The notes under the pieces: generated by a model
What the model was told of the DNA's origin: nothing
The model's database searches: none
The model's input: only the letters and a program-made list of their open reading frames with translations
Origin: Desulfobulbus sp.
GTDB lineage: Bacteria > Desulfobacterota > Desulfobulbia > Desulfobulbales > Desulfobulbaceae
Length of the DNA stretch: 51,304 nt
Direction: 5' to 3'
NCBI GenBank assembly: GCA_009780825.1
Contig: WQZH01000016.1
Location: forward strand, 1 to 51,304
Translations under genes and position numbers: made by a program
Shown: positions 8,032 to 17,605 of the stretch, in pieces
Numbering within the stretch: the first letter of the stretch is position 1
How the letters are laid out: each line of letters begins with the position of its first letter

Positions 8032-9111
8032 TCAGTGGGCCAGGGCCTCGGCCAGTTCGCTGATGACCATGGCGTAGCGGTTGGAGCGGTTCCACGCGGT
8101 AATCGCCTGGAAGTTGGGATAGCCGGCCACATAGCGTTTCGTGTAGGGGCCCCCGGGTTCCAGATCTAGGCCGACGATGGTCACCGGCTGGTTTCGGGGT
8201 GAAGGCGGTAGGGCAAGGTTTTGGCACTGCCGGACCAGGTCAAGCGGCACCCGTGCCGCCCGTCCCTTGTCCAGGGCAGCAATCAGCTGCGGGTCGTTGA
8301 GGCGATATCCCAGGTCGGCATAGGTCGGTGTGTCGAACACCCAGTTGGCCCGTTTCAAATAGTTGGCGATCGAGGCCAGCACGTCCGGCACTGAATTCCA
8401 CATATCGCGCTTGGCATCGCCGTCAAAGCTGACCGCATAGCTGCGAAATGAGGAGGGGATGAACTGGGTCTGGCCGAAAGCGCCGGCGGAGGAGCCTTGG
8501 ATCGAAAGGGGGGCGAGACCTTCTTCACGGCACAGCAAGAGAAAATCGATCAATTGCCTGCGGAAAAAATCGGAGCGGCGAGGATAGGCGTCGAACAGGG
8601 TGTTGAGAGTTTGCAGTACGTTATAGTTGCCTTGGCGGATGCCGAAACGGGTTTCTATTCCCCAAATGGCCACGATCACCTCCCGGTTGACCCCGAAGGC
8701 AGTCTCGATCCTGTCGAGTAGTTCCTTGTATTGTTGTAATTTTTGCTTGCCGATTTTAATGTTGTCCGGCGTGATGAACATGGGCGCATAGCTGTAATAG
8801 GGCTTGGCTTCTCCCTGCTTGTCCATCAGCACCAGAATTTTCCTGTTGATCGTGAGTCCTTGGAAGATTGCCTGCAGTTCGTCTTCGCTGAATTGGTATT
8901 TCTGGGTCAGTTCATCGAACAGTTGGTGATATTTTTCCTGCGAGAGGTCGATGAGCTGGCCGTCTTCGACCAGATCGGCGGCTGTAGGCGGAGGCACGGC
9001 CGCAAGCGGCGCGGCAAAGATAGTGACGAGCAACAGGCTGGCGAGCGCCAGAGGTCTCAAGAAAACGGGAAAGGGCGCAGGAGGTTGATTGTTGGGCATG
9101 GGGCGGGGCAT
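8032..9111 (-). CDS. mltB: Lytic murein transglycosylase (MltB/SLT-2 type)
   Basis: This 359-residue protein has an N-terminal hydrophobic segment (about 18-38) that should export it. A family 3 lytic transglycosylase domain (about 45-355) follows. The catalytic glutamate is E153 in WGIETRFG, followed by YNVLQTLNTL, the AFGQTQFIPSSF motif and GDAKRDMWNSVPDVLASIANYL. It cleaves the MurNAc-GlcNAc bond in peptidoglycan with formation of 1,6-anhydro-MurNAc, acting in the periplasm. There is no lipobox, so it resembles the soluble forms of MltB. The chosen ATG has a GAGG about 10 nt upstream; a second ATG four codons in is possible. It lies 146 nt downstream of lptD on the same strand. Confidence 0.9.
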   Translation of the reverse strand: MPRPMPNNQPPAPFPVFLRPLALASLLLVTIFAAPLAAVPPPTAADLVEDGQLIDLSQEKYHQLFDELTQKYQFSEDELQAIFQGLTINRKILVLMDKQGEAKPYYSYAPMFITPDNIKIGKQKLQQYKELLDRIETAFGVNREVIVAIWGIETRFGIRQGNYNVLQTLNTLFDAYPRRSDFFRRQLIDFLLLCREEGLAPLSIQGSSAGAFGQTQFIPSSFRSYAVSFDGDAKRDMWNSVPDVLASIANYLKRANWVFDTPTYADLGYRLNDPQLIAALDKGRAARVPLDLVRQCQNLALPPSPRNQPVTIVGLDLEPGGPYTKRYVAGYPNFQAITAWNRSNRYAMVISELAEALAH

Positions 9112-9257
9112 TGGCGGCGACCTCAGAGTACCGGAAAACGGCGGGCAGAGCCGGCGAGAAGGATGATCAACTCTTCCCCACGGATAGTGGAGTCTGCATT
9201 GCCGTTGCGGGCATTAAGCTGGTCCGGGCGGGGCAGAGTAGCCAGTCTGTCGCGACC

Positions 9258-11561
9258 TTAAAGGCCCGGCAGACCAAAGCCCAGGGGATTGCCGATGTTC
9301 GCCAAGCGGAAGGTGATCATGAAGGTCTGGTCTCCAGGCGTGCGGTTGACGGAGAGTTCCACGGACCAGCACGGTTGAGTGAACCGTAGGGCAACGATTT
9401 CTTCAATGGTCTCATTTTGGGCGATGGCCCGTTGCAAGGTGTAGCCGGTGGCAAGGTTGTACGGCAGCAGATACCAAAAGGAGCCGCTGACCGAGTTGAC
9501 ATTGGTCTGCTCGTTATAGCGATAGGAGAGAGAAAACCGGTCGCCGCGGGCGCTGAAGCAGTCGGCATCGAGGGAGTGGAGAAAGGCGCCGGCGCCGTAG
9601 ATATCGATGTTGGTGGTATATTTGATCCGCATGCGCTCGGCGGGATACAGCCCGGTTTCGATGATGATCGGGGTCAGCGGGGTTTTGCTCATTTCGCTGC
9701 GCAGATCGTATCCCTCTTTGATTTTGAAAAAGGCGTAATCCCGGTCGAACTCCCGGCCGTTGCGCTCACCGGAAAGGGAGAAAAAGTTGTTGAAGCCGAG
9801 GTAGACGGCGTTTTCCTCCGTCAGTTGGTCGATATCGTCGAATTGAGGCAGGAGCTGCTGGTTCGGGATGGAGGTTCTGGCGTAGGAAATGAACGGGCGT
9901 ATAGTGTGGCTCAAGGTGTTGGCGTCGCCGAAGTTGATCGAGAAATCGCGCTCAAGGGTTGTGCCGATCTCTCCTTCCAGATGGGTCAGGAACCGGTTTG
10001 CCGAATTCTTGTCCTGCCATTGGGTGGCCCCGTTATCGTTGATCAGGTAGGAGGTGTTGCGAATGCCGCCGGTAAGGTTGGCTTCCACGTATGGGCTGAG
10101 TGGAATACCCGTGGTGACCGTGGGCATGAAATCGATGCGTTGGGCGCCGACCCCCTTGTCGCGCCAGAAATTGGTGTAGTTGGCGTTCCACTGAAAATCG
10201 GGTCCGCCGCCGATGATGGGAACCAGGCCGGAGTAGGTTAACGAAGGCAAGGTCCAGGCCTGTGAAGGGTTGTTCGCAGTGTAGACTTGCTCGCTGATAT
10301 CGTTGACCGCTGAGGCTTCGACTAAAAGCGAGGCGCCGTAATCCCAAGAACGAAGGGCGGCCACGGTATTTTCGCGATACTTGTTGGTTTTGTCGTTGAA
10401 GCTCCGGCCGAACATCGCGGCAAATCTTTCCTGGGTCATGTCGAACCCGGTTGAGCCGGTGTTGAATTCCCGCAGATAATCGAGGTCTGAGGCGATATCC
10501 AGATCAAGCCGGGTAGTCCAAGGGCCTATATCCTGGTCCACCTTGCCGCGGAGCCAGTACCGCGTGGCATTGGTGTGGGTGAACTGGCCATCTCGGTAGT
10601 AGCTAACCTCAGAGGGATCGGACAGCGCGTCGTTGAGAAAGCTGCCCATCAGCATGCCTTTGCTGTTGTCGTCGAGCACGTAACGAAACTCGGCACCGGC
10701 CATGAGGCCGCGATTGGAAAGGTAGCGAGGATAGAGAGTGAGGTCGGCGCTGGGCGAGATGTTGAGGAAGAAAGGGGTCTCGATGCCGAATCCGTCCCGG
10801 CTGGAGAAGGACAAGGAGGGAAAGAGCAGGCCGGTCTGGCGTTCGTGTTGCGCCGGCAACACCATGATTGGCGTGTAGAGGACCGGGATATCCTTGATGC
10901 GGAAGGTGGCGTGGGAAAGCACGGCATAACCGCCGTCGGTGAGGTCGACTTCGGAGGCGGCAAACGACCAGGGGGGAACCTCACCCGGCGGCAGTTTACA
11001 GGTCACGACCCAGCCGTCCTTGAGGTGGTAGGTGAGAGCTCCGGTTTTTTCTATGAGATTGCCCTCGAAATGCAGTTCCTTCTCCTGCCTGATGACCGTG
11101 GCGTTGTCAAAGGAACCGGTGTTGTTTCCCAAGTCAATGGTTCCCGAGTCGGCCGTGAGCTGATCCTGGCCGACATTGATCAACAGGTGGCCTTGCAGAG
11201 TCATGATGCTGCGAGTCAGGTCATAGGAGACCCGGTCTGCCTTGATCGTCGCCGCCTTCATGCCGGTTGCGGCTTGGGCGGGCGGGGTACCGCTTTCCGG
11301 CGGATTTTTTTCCGGCTGATCGTCCTTGGCTGGAGGGGGGGGCTGCTCTGGAGCGGTGCCAGCCTCCTTTTTTACCAGGACAACATTGCCTTCGGCAATC
11401 AGGGTGGGCGGGTCTTCGACCCTGGTAAGTTTATCGGCGGCTAAATCCCAGTGCCCGGCATCCATGGAAACGGCTTGGGCCTGGACGGGAAGCAGAAACA
11501 GGACAAGGAGAAACGGCAAGACACACGCAGGAATCGGGAAGGGGAGAATGGGGTGGCGCAC
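9258..11561 (-). CDS. lptD: LPS-assembly protein LptD
   Basis: LptD is the outer-membrane beta-barrel that, with LptE, inserts lipopolysaccharide into the outer leaflet. With the GTG start at 11561 the product has 767 residues: signal peptide (cleavage near VQAQA), an OstA/LptA-like jellyroll (about 30-250, with LIAEGNVVLVKK and YDLTRSIMTLQGHLLINVG), then the C-terminal barrel (QTGLLFPSLSFSSRDGFGIE, and a C-terminus rich in aromatic strands). The GTG is preferred because AAGGAG lies 9 nt upstream and the protein then starts at the signal peptide; an upstream ATG at 11786 would add 75 unlikely residues. A strong sigma-70 promoter is seen at 11704-11732. There is a Pro/Glu-rich insert near residues 60-95. 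Confidence 0.92.
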   Translation of the reverse strand: MRHPILPFPIPACVLPFLLVLFLLPVQAQAVSMDAGHWDLAADKLTRVEDPPTLIAEGNVVLVKKEAGTAPEQPPPPAKDDQPEKNPPESGTPPAQAATGMKAATIKADRVSYDLTRSIMTLQGHLLINVGQDQLTADSGTIDLGNNTGSFDNATVIRQEKELHFEGNLIEKTGALTYHLKDGWVVTCKLPPGEVPPWSFAASEVDLTDGGYAVLSHATFRIKDIPVLYTPIMVLPAQHERQTGLLFPSLSFSSRDGFGIETPFFLNISPSADLTLYPRYLSNRGLMAGAEFRYVLDDNSKGMLMGSFLNDALSDPSEVSYYRDGQFTHTNATRYWLRGKVDQDIGPWTTRLDLDIASDLDYLREFNTGSTGFDMTQERFAAMFGRSFNDKTNKYRENTVAALRSWDYGASLLVEASAVNDISEQVYTANNPSQAWTLPSLTYSGLVPIIGGGPDFQWNANYTNFWRDKGVGAQRIDFMPTVTTGIPLSPYVEANLTGGIRNTSYLINDNGATQWQDKNSANRFLTHLEGEIGTTLERDFSINFGDANTLSHTIRPFISYARTSIPNQQLLPQFDDIDQLTEENAVYLGFNNFFSLSGERNGREFDRDYAFFKIKEGYDLRSEMSKTPLTPIIIETGLYPAERMRIKYTTNIDIYGAGAFLHSLDADCFSARGDRFSLSYRYNEQTNVNSVSGSFWYLLPYNLATGYTLQRAIAQNETIEEIVALRFTQPCWSVELSVNRTPGDQTFMITFRLANIGNPLGFGLPGL

Positions 11562-11882
11562 CTCGATCGGCTCCTTCGGGTCGCTCGAGAACGGCGGAGT
11601 GGCCGTTTCGGGATGAGATGTGTCGTGACCAAGAAAGTGGTGGCTCAACGAACTGAAGAGATGAGCAAAACAGAACAGAGAGTGTCTTTGGCAAACTGGC
11701 CCGAATGTACGGACCGCCCTGTGTTGTGTCAAGCGAAAAGTCGCAGATTTGCCTTGCGCCGTCGGGGAATTTGGTTTAAGTAGCACTAGTTACAATACAG
11801 CCTAGAATAATTCTATTTTTCATTGCCTGCCCCAGCCTGTGTCTGTTTGAGCATTTCACAGCAACAATCTCCGCGGCGCTGT
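11562..11882. other. Divergent intergenic region between lptD and the radical SAM gene
   Basis: This 321-nt stretch contains the lptD promoter (separate entry). Near the plus-strand gene it has a small palindrome, TAGAATAATTCTA, at 11803-11815 followed by TTTTT. I see no further gene. The plus-strand promoter was not identified with confidence. Confidence 0.5.
11704..11732 (-). promoter_or_regulatory. Sigma-70-type promoter of lptD
   Basis: Read on the minus strand, TTGACA (11732-11727) is followed after exactly 17 nt by TACATT (11709-11704). This gives a consensus -35 and a 4/6 -10. Transcription would start near 11697, leaving a leader of about 135 nt before the lptD GTG. Confidence 0.65.
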
Positions 11883-12893
11883 ATGGATTATATCTTCGGC
11901 CCGGTACAGTCCAGGCGACTTGGCCGTTCCCTCGGCATTGATCTCTTCTCCAAGAAAATTTGCAATCTCAACTGCGTTTACTGTGAGGTGGGGCCGACAC
12001 GCTCCCTGGTTTGCCGACGTTCCGCCTATTCCCCAGTCCGGTTGATCTGTGAAGAGATCGATGGGTGGTGCGCCGATCCCCGGCGATTGGCAGCCGTCGA
12101 TGTGCTTACGGTGACAGCCAAAGGTGAGCCGACCCTGCACAGCGGTTTGGGCGATATCTTGAACCATCTCAAGGCCAGGGGTGACAAACCGGTGGCTGTG
12201 CTCACCAACGGGACCACGTTGCTGGACAAGGATGTGCGGCGAGATCTCATGGCAGCCGATTTGGTGGTGCCCTCGCTCGACGCAGCCCGGGACGAAGGAT
12301 TTGCCAGAGTTGACCGGCCGGCCGGAGAACTGGAGCTGGCCGCGATTATTGATGGCTTGGTGCTTTTTTCCAGGAGCTTTCCAGGAAAGATATGGCTGGA
12401 AATCCTGCTGGTGCAAGGACTGAACGACACGTCCGAGGATATTGCCGCCTTGCTGACGGCCCTCAGACGGATGCGGATCGACAGGGTACAATTGAATACC
12501 GTGGTACGCCCGCCCGCCGAGGCGTGGGCGCGACCTGTAAGCCAGGAAAGACTGATAACCATCGCCGGACAGTTGCATCGGGAACTCGGCCTGCCGGTGG
12601 ACTTGCCGTTTGCGTCCCCGGGCATCCCGGCGACGGAGGCGGCTCCAACGGCGATGACTGATCCGGCCATACTGGCCGAGATCAAAGACGACATTCTTCA
12701 CATGGTGCAACGGCGGCCCTGTACCGCCGTTGATATCGACCGGACCTTCCGTCTTGGCGGTCCGGAAAAAGTTGCGCAACTGCTTGACTCGTTCCTCCAT
12801 GCCGGCATCCTGCAGCGGCAGGCACATGGCGGCATCTGGTACTATCAGGCGACAGGGGGCATGCGGGGTGTTGATCCCGGTGAGCCGGCCTGA
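11883..12893 (+). CDS. Radical SAM protein of the COG0731 type
   Basis: This protein of about 336 residues is a radical S-adenosylmethionine enzyme. The [4Fe-4S] cluster motif CxxxCxxC is C27, C31 and C34 (ICNLNCVYCE). It is preceded by the characteristic DYIFGPVQSRRLGRSLGIDL start of Fe-S oxidoreductases related to TYW1. GEPTLHSGL near 78 is the GGE-like SAM motif, with LTNGTTLL at about 110. The C-terminal 80 residues resemble a winged-helix domain (about 265-330, TAVDIDRTFRLGGPEKVAQLLDSF). The substrate is unknown. ATG 11883 fits the family start; an in-frame TTG at 11823 would add 20 residues. It ends 53 nt before the RNase gene on the same strand, which suggests co-transcription. Confidence 0.85.
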   Translation: MDYIFGPVQSRRLGRSLGIDLFSKKICNLNCVYCEVGPTRSLVCRRSAYSPVRLICEEIDGWCADPRRLAAVDVLTVTAKGEPTLHSGLGDILNHLKARGDKPVAVLTNGTTLLDKDVRRDLMAADLVVPSLDAARDEGFARVDRPAGELELAAIIDGLVLFSRSFPGKIWLEILLVQGLNDTSEDIAALLTALRRMRIDRVQLNTVVRPPAEAWARPVSQERLITIAGQLHRELGLPVDLPFASPGIPATEAAPTAMTDPAILAEIKDDILHMVQRRPCTAVDIDRTFRLGGPEKVAQLLDSFLHAGILQRQAHGGIWYYQATGGMRGVDPGEPA

Positions 12894-12946
12894 CGAGAGC
12901 ATCGTGAACAGAGGAGTTGCGAGAAAATTGATTGGAAAGGAAACGA

Positions 12947-15031
12947 ATGACCACAGACGAACAGAACAAAATACCCGAGAAAAATCCGCCCACGCGCAAG
13001 GTCAAAACCGGTGCCTGGTGGAAGAGCGTCCCTAAGGAGGAAACGAAGCTTCCGGGCGCGTTGCCGCAGGATCTTGCGGCCATGGCGACGGATACCCCTG
13101 GAGAGGGGATAGAGAGAGGACCGACTCTGCCTCCAGCCGTCGATGCTCCGGATCAGGCACGATCCGAGAGATTCGTAGGCGATGGTGAAGGATTGACGCT
13201 TCTTAATGACCAAAAAGATCAACTCACCGATACGCCGGATCAACTGGCCGGTGCCTTGGATGCAACTGTCGGCGCCGCAGAATCGCCCGCTGCGGCGCAG
13301 GGCGAAGAGTTGGCGTCGCCCAGGAAACGGCGATCCCGTCGGGGAGGGAGAAAGCGCGCCAAGAAAACGGCAGAGGCTGTTCTGACCAACGAGGAGGAGC
13401 CGGCTGTCGAGGAGGAGCCGGCTGCGGTTGAATCTGTCGTGATCGAAGAATCACCAGAAGAGGATGACGATCATGTGGAGGATGTGGAGCCGGAGGTTCC
13501 GGAAAAACCGGTCACCTGCAAACTGCTGATTAACGCCGAGGAACCGGAGGAGTGCCGGATCGCCCTGGTTGAGGACGGCCGGCTCGAGTCGTTCCATGTT
13601 ACAACCATCGACCGCGAGCCGACCAAGAACAACATCTATAAAGGTCGGGTCGTCTCGGTCGAGGCTAATCTCCAGGCCGCCTTTGTCGACATCGGCACCG
13701 GCCGGAACGGTTTTCTGCCGTTCAACGAGATCCATCCCGAGTATTATCGAGAGGATGTCAACGAGCGGATTCGCACGGTGATCGCGCAGCAGCAGTGGAA
13801 AAAACTCAAGATTGAGGAAGTGATCCAGAAGGGGCAGGAGGTCCTGGTCCAGGTGGTGAAGGAGGTGACCGGCAACAAGGGCGCCAACATGACCACCTAC
13901 CTGTCGTTGCCCGGCCGCTGCCTGGTGCTTATGCCGGGAAGCGACTCCGCCGGCATCTCCCGCAAAATCGTCGGCGAGGAGCGACGGGCCACCCTGCGCG
14001 AGATCATGAGCGAGTTCGAGATCCCCGAGGGCGTCGGCTACATCATCCGCACCGCTAGCGCCGAGATCACCGAAACGGTACTGGCAAAAGACCTCGAGAA
14101 CCTGCTCGCCCTCTGGGAAGAGATTAAGTATCGCGGCCAAACCATGGCGGCTCCGGCCCTTGTCTATGAGGAGCAGGATACGGTGGTCCGTTTCCTCCGG
14201 GATCATTTTTTTCAAGAGATCAAGGAGATCACCGTTGACACCGAGGAATCGCTCAACCATGTGAATACCTTCATCAGCCAGCTTCCGGAGAAGCAGCGGC
14301 AGGTCAAGGTGAAACTCCATGGCGGCGCCAAACCCATTTTCAATCAGTTCAACATTGAGGAGCAGATCGAGTCGATTTTCAAGCCGCAGGTCATCCTGCC
14401 CTCCGGCGGATCGATCGTGATCAATCCCACCGAAGCCCTGGTGGCCATCGACGTCAATTCCGGCCGGACCTCGAAAAACGCCGATTTCGACGAGACTATC
14501 TTCCTCGCCAATATGGAGGCCGCGGCCGAGCTGGCCCGGCAGCTTCGGCTGCGCGATCTGGGCGGCCTGATCGTGGTCGACTTCATTGACATGCGCAACA
14601 AAAAGCATATCCGGGAGGTCGAACGGCAGGTGAAGATCAGCATGAAGCGCGATAAGGCCAAGGTGGACATCAGCAAGATTTCCCGCTTCGGTCTGATGCA
14701 AATTTCCCGGCAGAAGATGGGGGCGCCGATCGAAAAGGGGAGTTACCGGACCTGCGACCATTGCCAGGGAAGAGGTGTGGTTCGCTCGATCGAGACCTTG
14801 GCGCTTTATTACCTGCGCCGCGTCCAGACCGGCATCAGCCGCAAGAAGGTGGCGCGAGTCGAGTGTCGCCTGCCGCTGGATGTCGCCCAATACCTGCTCA
14901 ACAAGAAGCGGGCTGAGCTCGCGGAACTGGAAAGCCGGCATTCGGCGCGGATCGATATCATCCCCAGAGTGGAGATGAAACCTGCCGACAACCAGATCGA
15001 TTTTTTCGAGACGGATACGGCGGGTAAATGA
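12947..15031 (+). CDS. Ribonuclease E/G family protein
   Basis: This 694-residue endoribonuclease would act in rRNA and tRNA maturation and mRNA decay. The first ~190 residues are a low-complexity acidic/basic extension ([17 protein letters not shown] and two copies of an EEEPA block). An S1 RNA-binding domain follows at about 225-310 ([32 protein letters not shown]). The DNase I-like catalytic core has the metal-binding aspartates D502 (VAIDVNSG) and D545 (VVDFIDM). The Zn-link cysteines are C603 and C606 (TCDHCQGRG). There is no long C-terminal scaffold, so it is RNase G-like at that end but with an N-terminal extension instead. ATG 12947 is preceded by GGAAAGGAAA. Whether to call it Rne or Rng is left open. 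Confidence 0.92.
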   Translation: MTTDEQNKIPEKNPPTRKVKTGAWWKSVPKEETKLPGALPQDLAAMATDTPGEGIERGPTLPPAVDAPDQARSERFVGDGEGLTLLNDQKDQLTDTPDQLAGALDATVGAAESPAAAQGEELASPRKRRSRRGGRKRAKKTAEAVLTNEEEPAVEEEPAAVESVVIEESPEEDDDHVEDVEPEVPEKPVTCKLLINAEEPEECRIALVEDGRLESFHVTTIDREPTKNNIYKGRVVSVEANLQAAFVDIGTGRNGFLPFNEIHPEYYREDVNERIRTVIAQQQWKKLKIEEVIQKGQEVLVQVVKEVTGNKGANMTTYLSLPGRCLVLMPGSDSAGISRKIVGEERRATLREIMSEFEIPEGVGYIIRTASAEITETVLAKDLENLLALWEEIKYRGQTMAAPALVYEEQDTVVRFLRDHFFQEIKEITVDTEESLNHVNTFISQLPEKQRQVKVKLHGGAKPIFNQFNIEEQIESIFKPQVILPSGGSIVINPTEALVAIDVNSGRTSKNADFDETIFLANMEAAAELARQLRLRDLGGLIVVDFIDMRNKKHIREVERQVKISMKRDKAKVDISKISRFGLMQISRQKMGAPIEKGSYRTCDHCQGRGVVRSIETLALYYLRRVQTGISRKKVARVECRLPLDVAQYLLNKKRAELAELESRHSARIDIIPRVEMKPADNQIDFFETDTAGK

Positions 15032-15115
15032 ACGACCAGGACCACCGGGATGCGACCGGGTGAAAAAAAGAACTTGAATCCAGGCCTGGTTCGGAGTATA
15101 GAAAAAAACCGTTTT

Positions 15116-15192
15116 GCGCCTGTAGCTCAGCTGGATAGAGCGCCGGACTACGAATCCGTAGGTCGGGAGTTCGAATCTCTCCAGGCGCGCCA
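15116..15192 (+). tRNA. tRNA-Arg (anticodon ACG)
   Basis: A complete cloverleaf of 77 nt can be drawn. The acceptor arm is GCGCCTG with CAGGCGC; the D-arm is GCTC/GAGC with AGCTGGATA. The anticodon loop is CTACGAA (anticodon ACG, read as inosine-CG after editing). The T-arm is GGGAG/CTCTC with TTCGAAT. CCA is encoded at 15190-15192. The outermost anticodon-stem pair is a C-T mismatch, otherwise all arms pair. A terminator follows directly. Confidence 0.95.
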
Positions 15193-15200
15193 GTAAAATC

Positions 15201-15237
15201 AAGGGGTTGCAGCGCATCGGCTGTAGCCCCTTTTTTT
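15201..15237 (+). terminator. Rho-independent terminator after tRNA-Arg
   Basis: The stem AAGGGGTTGCAGC (15201-15213) pairs with GCTGTAGCCCC and the first T's (15220-15231), with two G-U wobbles, and is followed by TTTTTTT (15231-15237). It lies 9 nt after the tRNA CCA end. Confidence 0.85.
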
Positions 15238-15480
15238 GTATGATGTCCGGAGATGCCAGCAGGTGTTGGCAATCTTCACTCAATCAATGGGCATGCAATG
15301 CTTCCTCGCTTCATCATCTCCTGCCGCCCAGGTCAAAATGATACCACCAGGTTTTTTGCTGGGGCGATGTGCAGATTAAGCTTTTGCTGCCGATGCGCTT
15401 GCAGGGCTTTTGAGGTTCAGTGGTCCGGGCTTTTGATGGTCAAACACGTGCCAAGCTTGCCCCAGCTATGACAGAGAACG

Positions 15481-17238
15481 ATGCACGAATATAACCTGCT
15501 TGAAATCATGGCCGCCGGCTTCGGTCTGGCGCTTATTTTCGGCTATCTGGCCCTGCGGCTGAAACTTTCGCCCATCGTGGGCTATCTGCTGGCCGGCTTT
15601 TTGGTCGGCCCCCATTCACCCGGCTTTGTGGCGGATATGAGTTTGGCTACCCAGCTCTCGGAGGCCGGGGTCATTTTGCTCATGTTCGGAGTGGGGCTGC
15701 ACTTCAGCCTGGATGATCTGTTCGCCGTCAAAGGGGTGGCCCTGCCCGGCGCCCTACTGCAAAGCACGGCGGCCACGGCTGTCGGTACATGGGTGGCCGT
15801 ATCCTTGGGGTTGTCTCTGCCCGCCGGGATCATGCTGGGGCTGGGCTTGGCCGTGGCCAGCACCGTGGTGTTGCTCAGGGTATTGGGCGACAACAACATG
15901 ATCGATACCGTACACGGGCATGTGAGCATAGGCTGGTTGGTGGTGGAAGACCTGCTCACCGTGTTTGTGCTTGTCCTGCTGCCCAGCGTGGCTGGGCTGA
16001 TGGGCGGTGCTGGTGGCGCCGCCTCCTCTGATGCGGTGACTGTGGCTAAGGCCCTGGGTGAAGCGGTGCTCCGGTTGGTCGCCCTGTGGGTGACGGTGTT
16101 GGTCGTCGGGGGCCGTGTGGTGCCTTGGCTGTTGACCCATGTTGTGCGTACCCGGTCGCAGGAGCTTTTCACCCTGACCGTACTGGTGGCCGCCTTTGCC
16201 ACGGCCGTGGGCGCGGCCGTGTTCTTTCAGGCCTCCATGGCCCTAGGTGCGTTTTTGGGCGGCATGGTCATCGGCAAGACCAAACTCAGCCACCAGGCCG
16301 GGGCTGACATCCTGCCCCTGCGCGACGCCTTTGCCGTGCTGTTTTTCCTTTCCGTGGGCATGCTGTTCAACCCGGCTTTTCTGTTGGAGCAGCCCTTGCT
16401 CATCGCGCTCTGCTTGGTCATCGTCCTTTTGCTCAAACCCCTGGTCGCCTTGCTGGTGGTGACCGTGATCGGTTATTCGACCTATACGGGCCTGGTCGTA
16501 GCGATCAGTTTGGCCCAGGTAGGTGAATTTTCCTTCATCCTGGCCCAGCAGGCTCAATACCTGGGGATCATCCCAGAATCTGTCTACAACGTGCTGGTGG
16601 CCTGCGCGCTAGTGTCCATTACCGTCAACCCTGCCCTGTTCAGCGCCGCACCCCGGCTCGAGGCCGTCCTGAGAAAACGGGAAAAGCTCTGGCGTTTTCT
16701 CAACGCCAGGGCCGAGGCCAGGGCGCTCAAGGGCAACGCCGCCCATGCCCAGGGGTATGGCCATGGCCCTGGGCCGGACGTGCCCATCGCAGTGGTCGTG
16801 GGCTACGGCCCCACGGGCAAAAGCGTGGTCGGCGCCCTGTCTGACCAGGGGGTGACCCCTGTGGTGATCGACCTCAATATGGACACGGTCAACCGCTTGA
16901 GCGACAAGGGCATGTGGACCATCTTCGGCGATGCGTCTCGGCGGGACGTTCTCATCGCCGCCGGCATTGAGCGTGCCGGCTACCTGATCATCACCGTGCC
17001 TGTCGCGGGAGACGTAGCGGCGACGGCAGCCATGGCCCGCAGCCTGAACCCGGATATCCGCATTCTGGCGCGGGCGCGCTTTCTGGAAGAAAACAAGCTG
17101 TTGCGCAAGGCCGGAGTGAGCACCATCGCCTTTGAAGAGGAAGAGGTGGCCAAAAGCCTGACCGCGATGGTGCTGGAAGACGTGCGTTCCTGCGATGATG
17201 CGCCTCCTGCAGATACCAAGATGGTGTCATCCGAATGA
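15481..17238 (+). CDS. YbaL/KefB-type monovalent cation:proton antiporter (CPA2)
   Basis: This 585-residue inner-membrane protein has about 12 hydrophobic segments in residues 5-390, forming the CPA2 cation/H+ exchanger domain. Family stretches include LSPIVGYLLAGFLVGPHSPG, EAGVILLMFGVGLHFSLDDL, IGWLVVEDLL and LAQVGEFSFILA. A TrkA-N/RCK Rossmann domain follows (about 435-560), with the nucleotide-binding GYGPTGKSVV and the acidic residue in VIDLNMDTVN. It closely follows the E. coli YbaL layout, a putative K+/Na+ antiporter. It sits alone between the tRNA-Arg terminator and a GTPase gene, with 240 nt of empty DNA before it. The gene is more GC-rich than its neighbours, so recent acquisition next to the tRNA is possible but unproven. 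Confidence 0.9.
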   Translation: MHEYNLLEIMAAGFGLALIFGYLALRLKLSPIVGYLLAGFLVGPHSPGFVADMSLATQLSEAGVILLMFGVGLHFSLDDLFAVKGVALPGALLQSTAATAVGTWVAVSLGLSLPAGIMLGLGLAVASTVVLLRVLGDNNMIDTVHGHVSIGWLVVEDLLTVFVLVLLPSVAGLMGGAGGAASSDAVTVAKALGEAVLRLVALWVTVLVVGGRVVPWLLTHVVRTRSQELFTLTVLVAAFATAVGAAVFFQASMALGAFLGGMVIGKTKLSHQAGADILPLRDAFAVLFFLSVGMLFNPAFLLEQPLLIALCLVIVLLLKPLVALLVVTVIGYSTYTGLVVAISLAQVGEFSFILAQQAQYLGIIPESVYNVLVACALVSITVNPALFSAAPRLEAVLRKREKLWRFLNARAEARALKGNAAHAQGYGHGPGPDVPIAVVVGYGPTGKSVVGALSDQGVTPVVIDLNMDTVNRLSDKGMWTIFGDASRRDVLIAAGIERAGYLIITVPVAGDVAATAAMARSLNPDIRILARARFLEENKLLRKAGVSTIAFEEEEVAKSLTAMVLEDVRSCDDAPPADTKMVSSE

Positions 17239-17605
17239 TGTCGGCTTTTCTCCATGGACAGAATTGCCCGTTGAGCCAAGGTATTTCTGCACAGACACGC
17301 CAAATAGGGTTTGCATTCAGCATGCAGGACAATCCCGTGCCCTGCTTTGAAGGGCCCGCATGTTGCTCCGGAAGAATCCTTGGCGAAAGACAGCGCTCCG
17401 GATATTTTTACCATAAATCAAAGTCGTCAGTTGCCGGTGTTGCGTGGGCAGACGTGCCGGAACGCCTGCAAACCACCGTTCAACGGCTGCAGACATGGTG
17501 AGGGTCGAGGCACGCTCATATCGCCCTCGCCTCCTGGTATCAACAATAGGGCCGACCTCCTCAAGGTAGGGAAGTTGTTCGCACAATGAAAGGAAAAAGG
17601 GTGTT
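17239..17605. other. Gap between the antiporter gene and the GTPase gene
   Basis: I see no convincing gene, RNA or terminator in this 367-nt stretch. The only clear signal is the purine-rich ribosome binding site just before 17606 (AAAGGAAAAAGGG). Short frames here lack ribosome binding sites and protein-like composition. Confidence 0.5.

Noticed and set aside
13451..15283. A 610-codon open frame on the minus strand across the RNase E/G gene and tRNA
   Set aside because: It lies antisense to a clearly recognised enzyme and a tRNA. Such frames arise from GC-rich codon usage. Its sequence is low complexity and has no recognisable family motif.
15253..15471. A 72-codon plus-strand frame between the tRNA terminator and the antiporter
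   Set aside because: No ribosome binding site, Cys- and Arg-rich random-looking composition, and no link to neighbours.
17235..17501. An 88-codon frame overlapping the antiporter stop
   Set aside because: Starts in an ATGATG overlap but lacks any protein-like pattern; no ribosome binding site.
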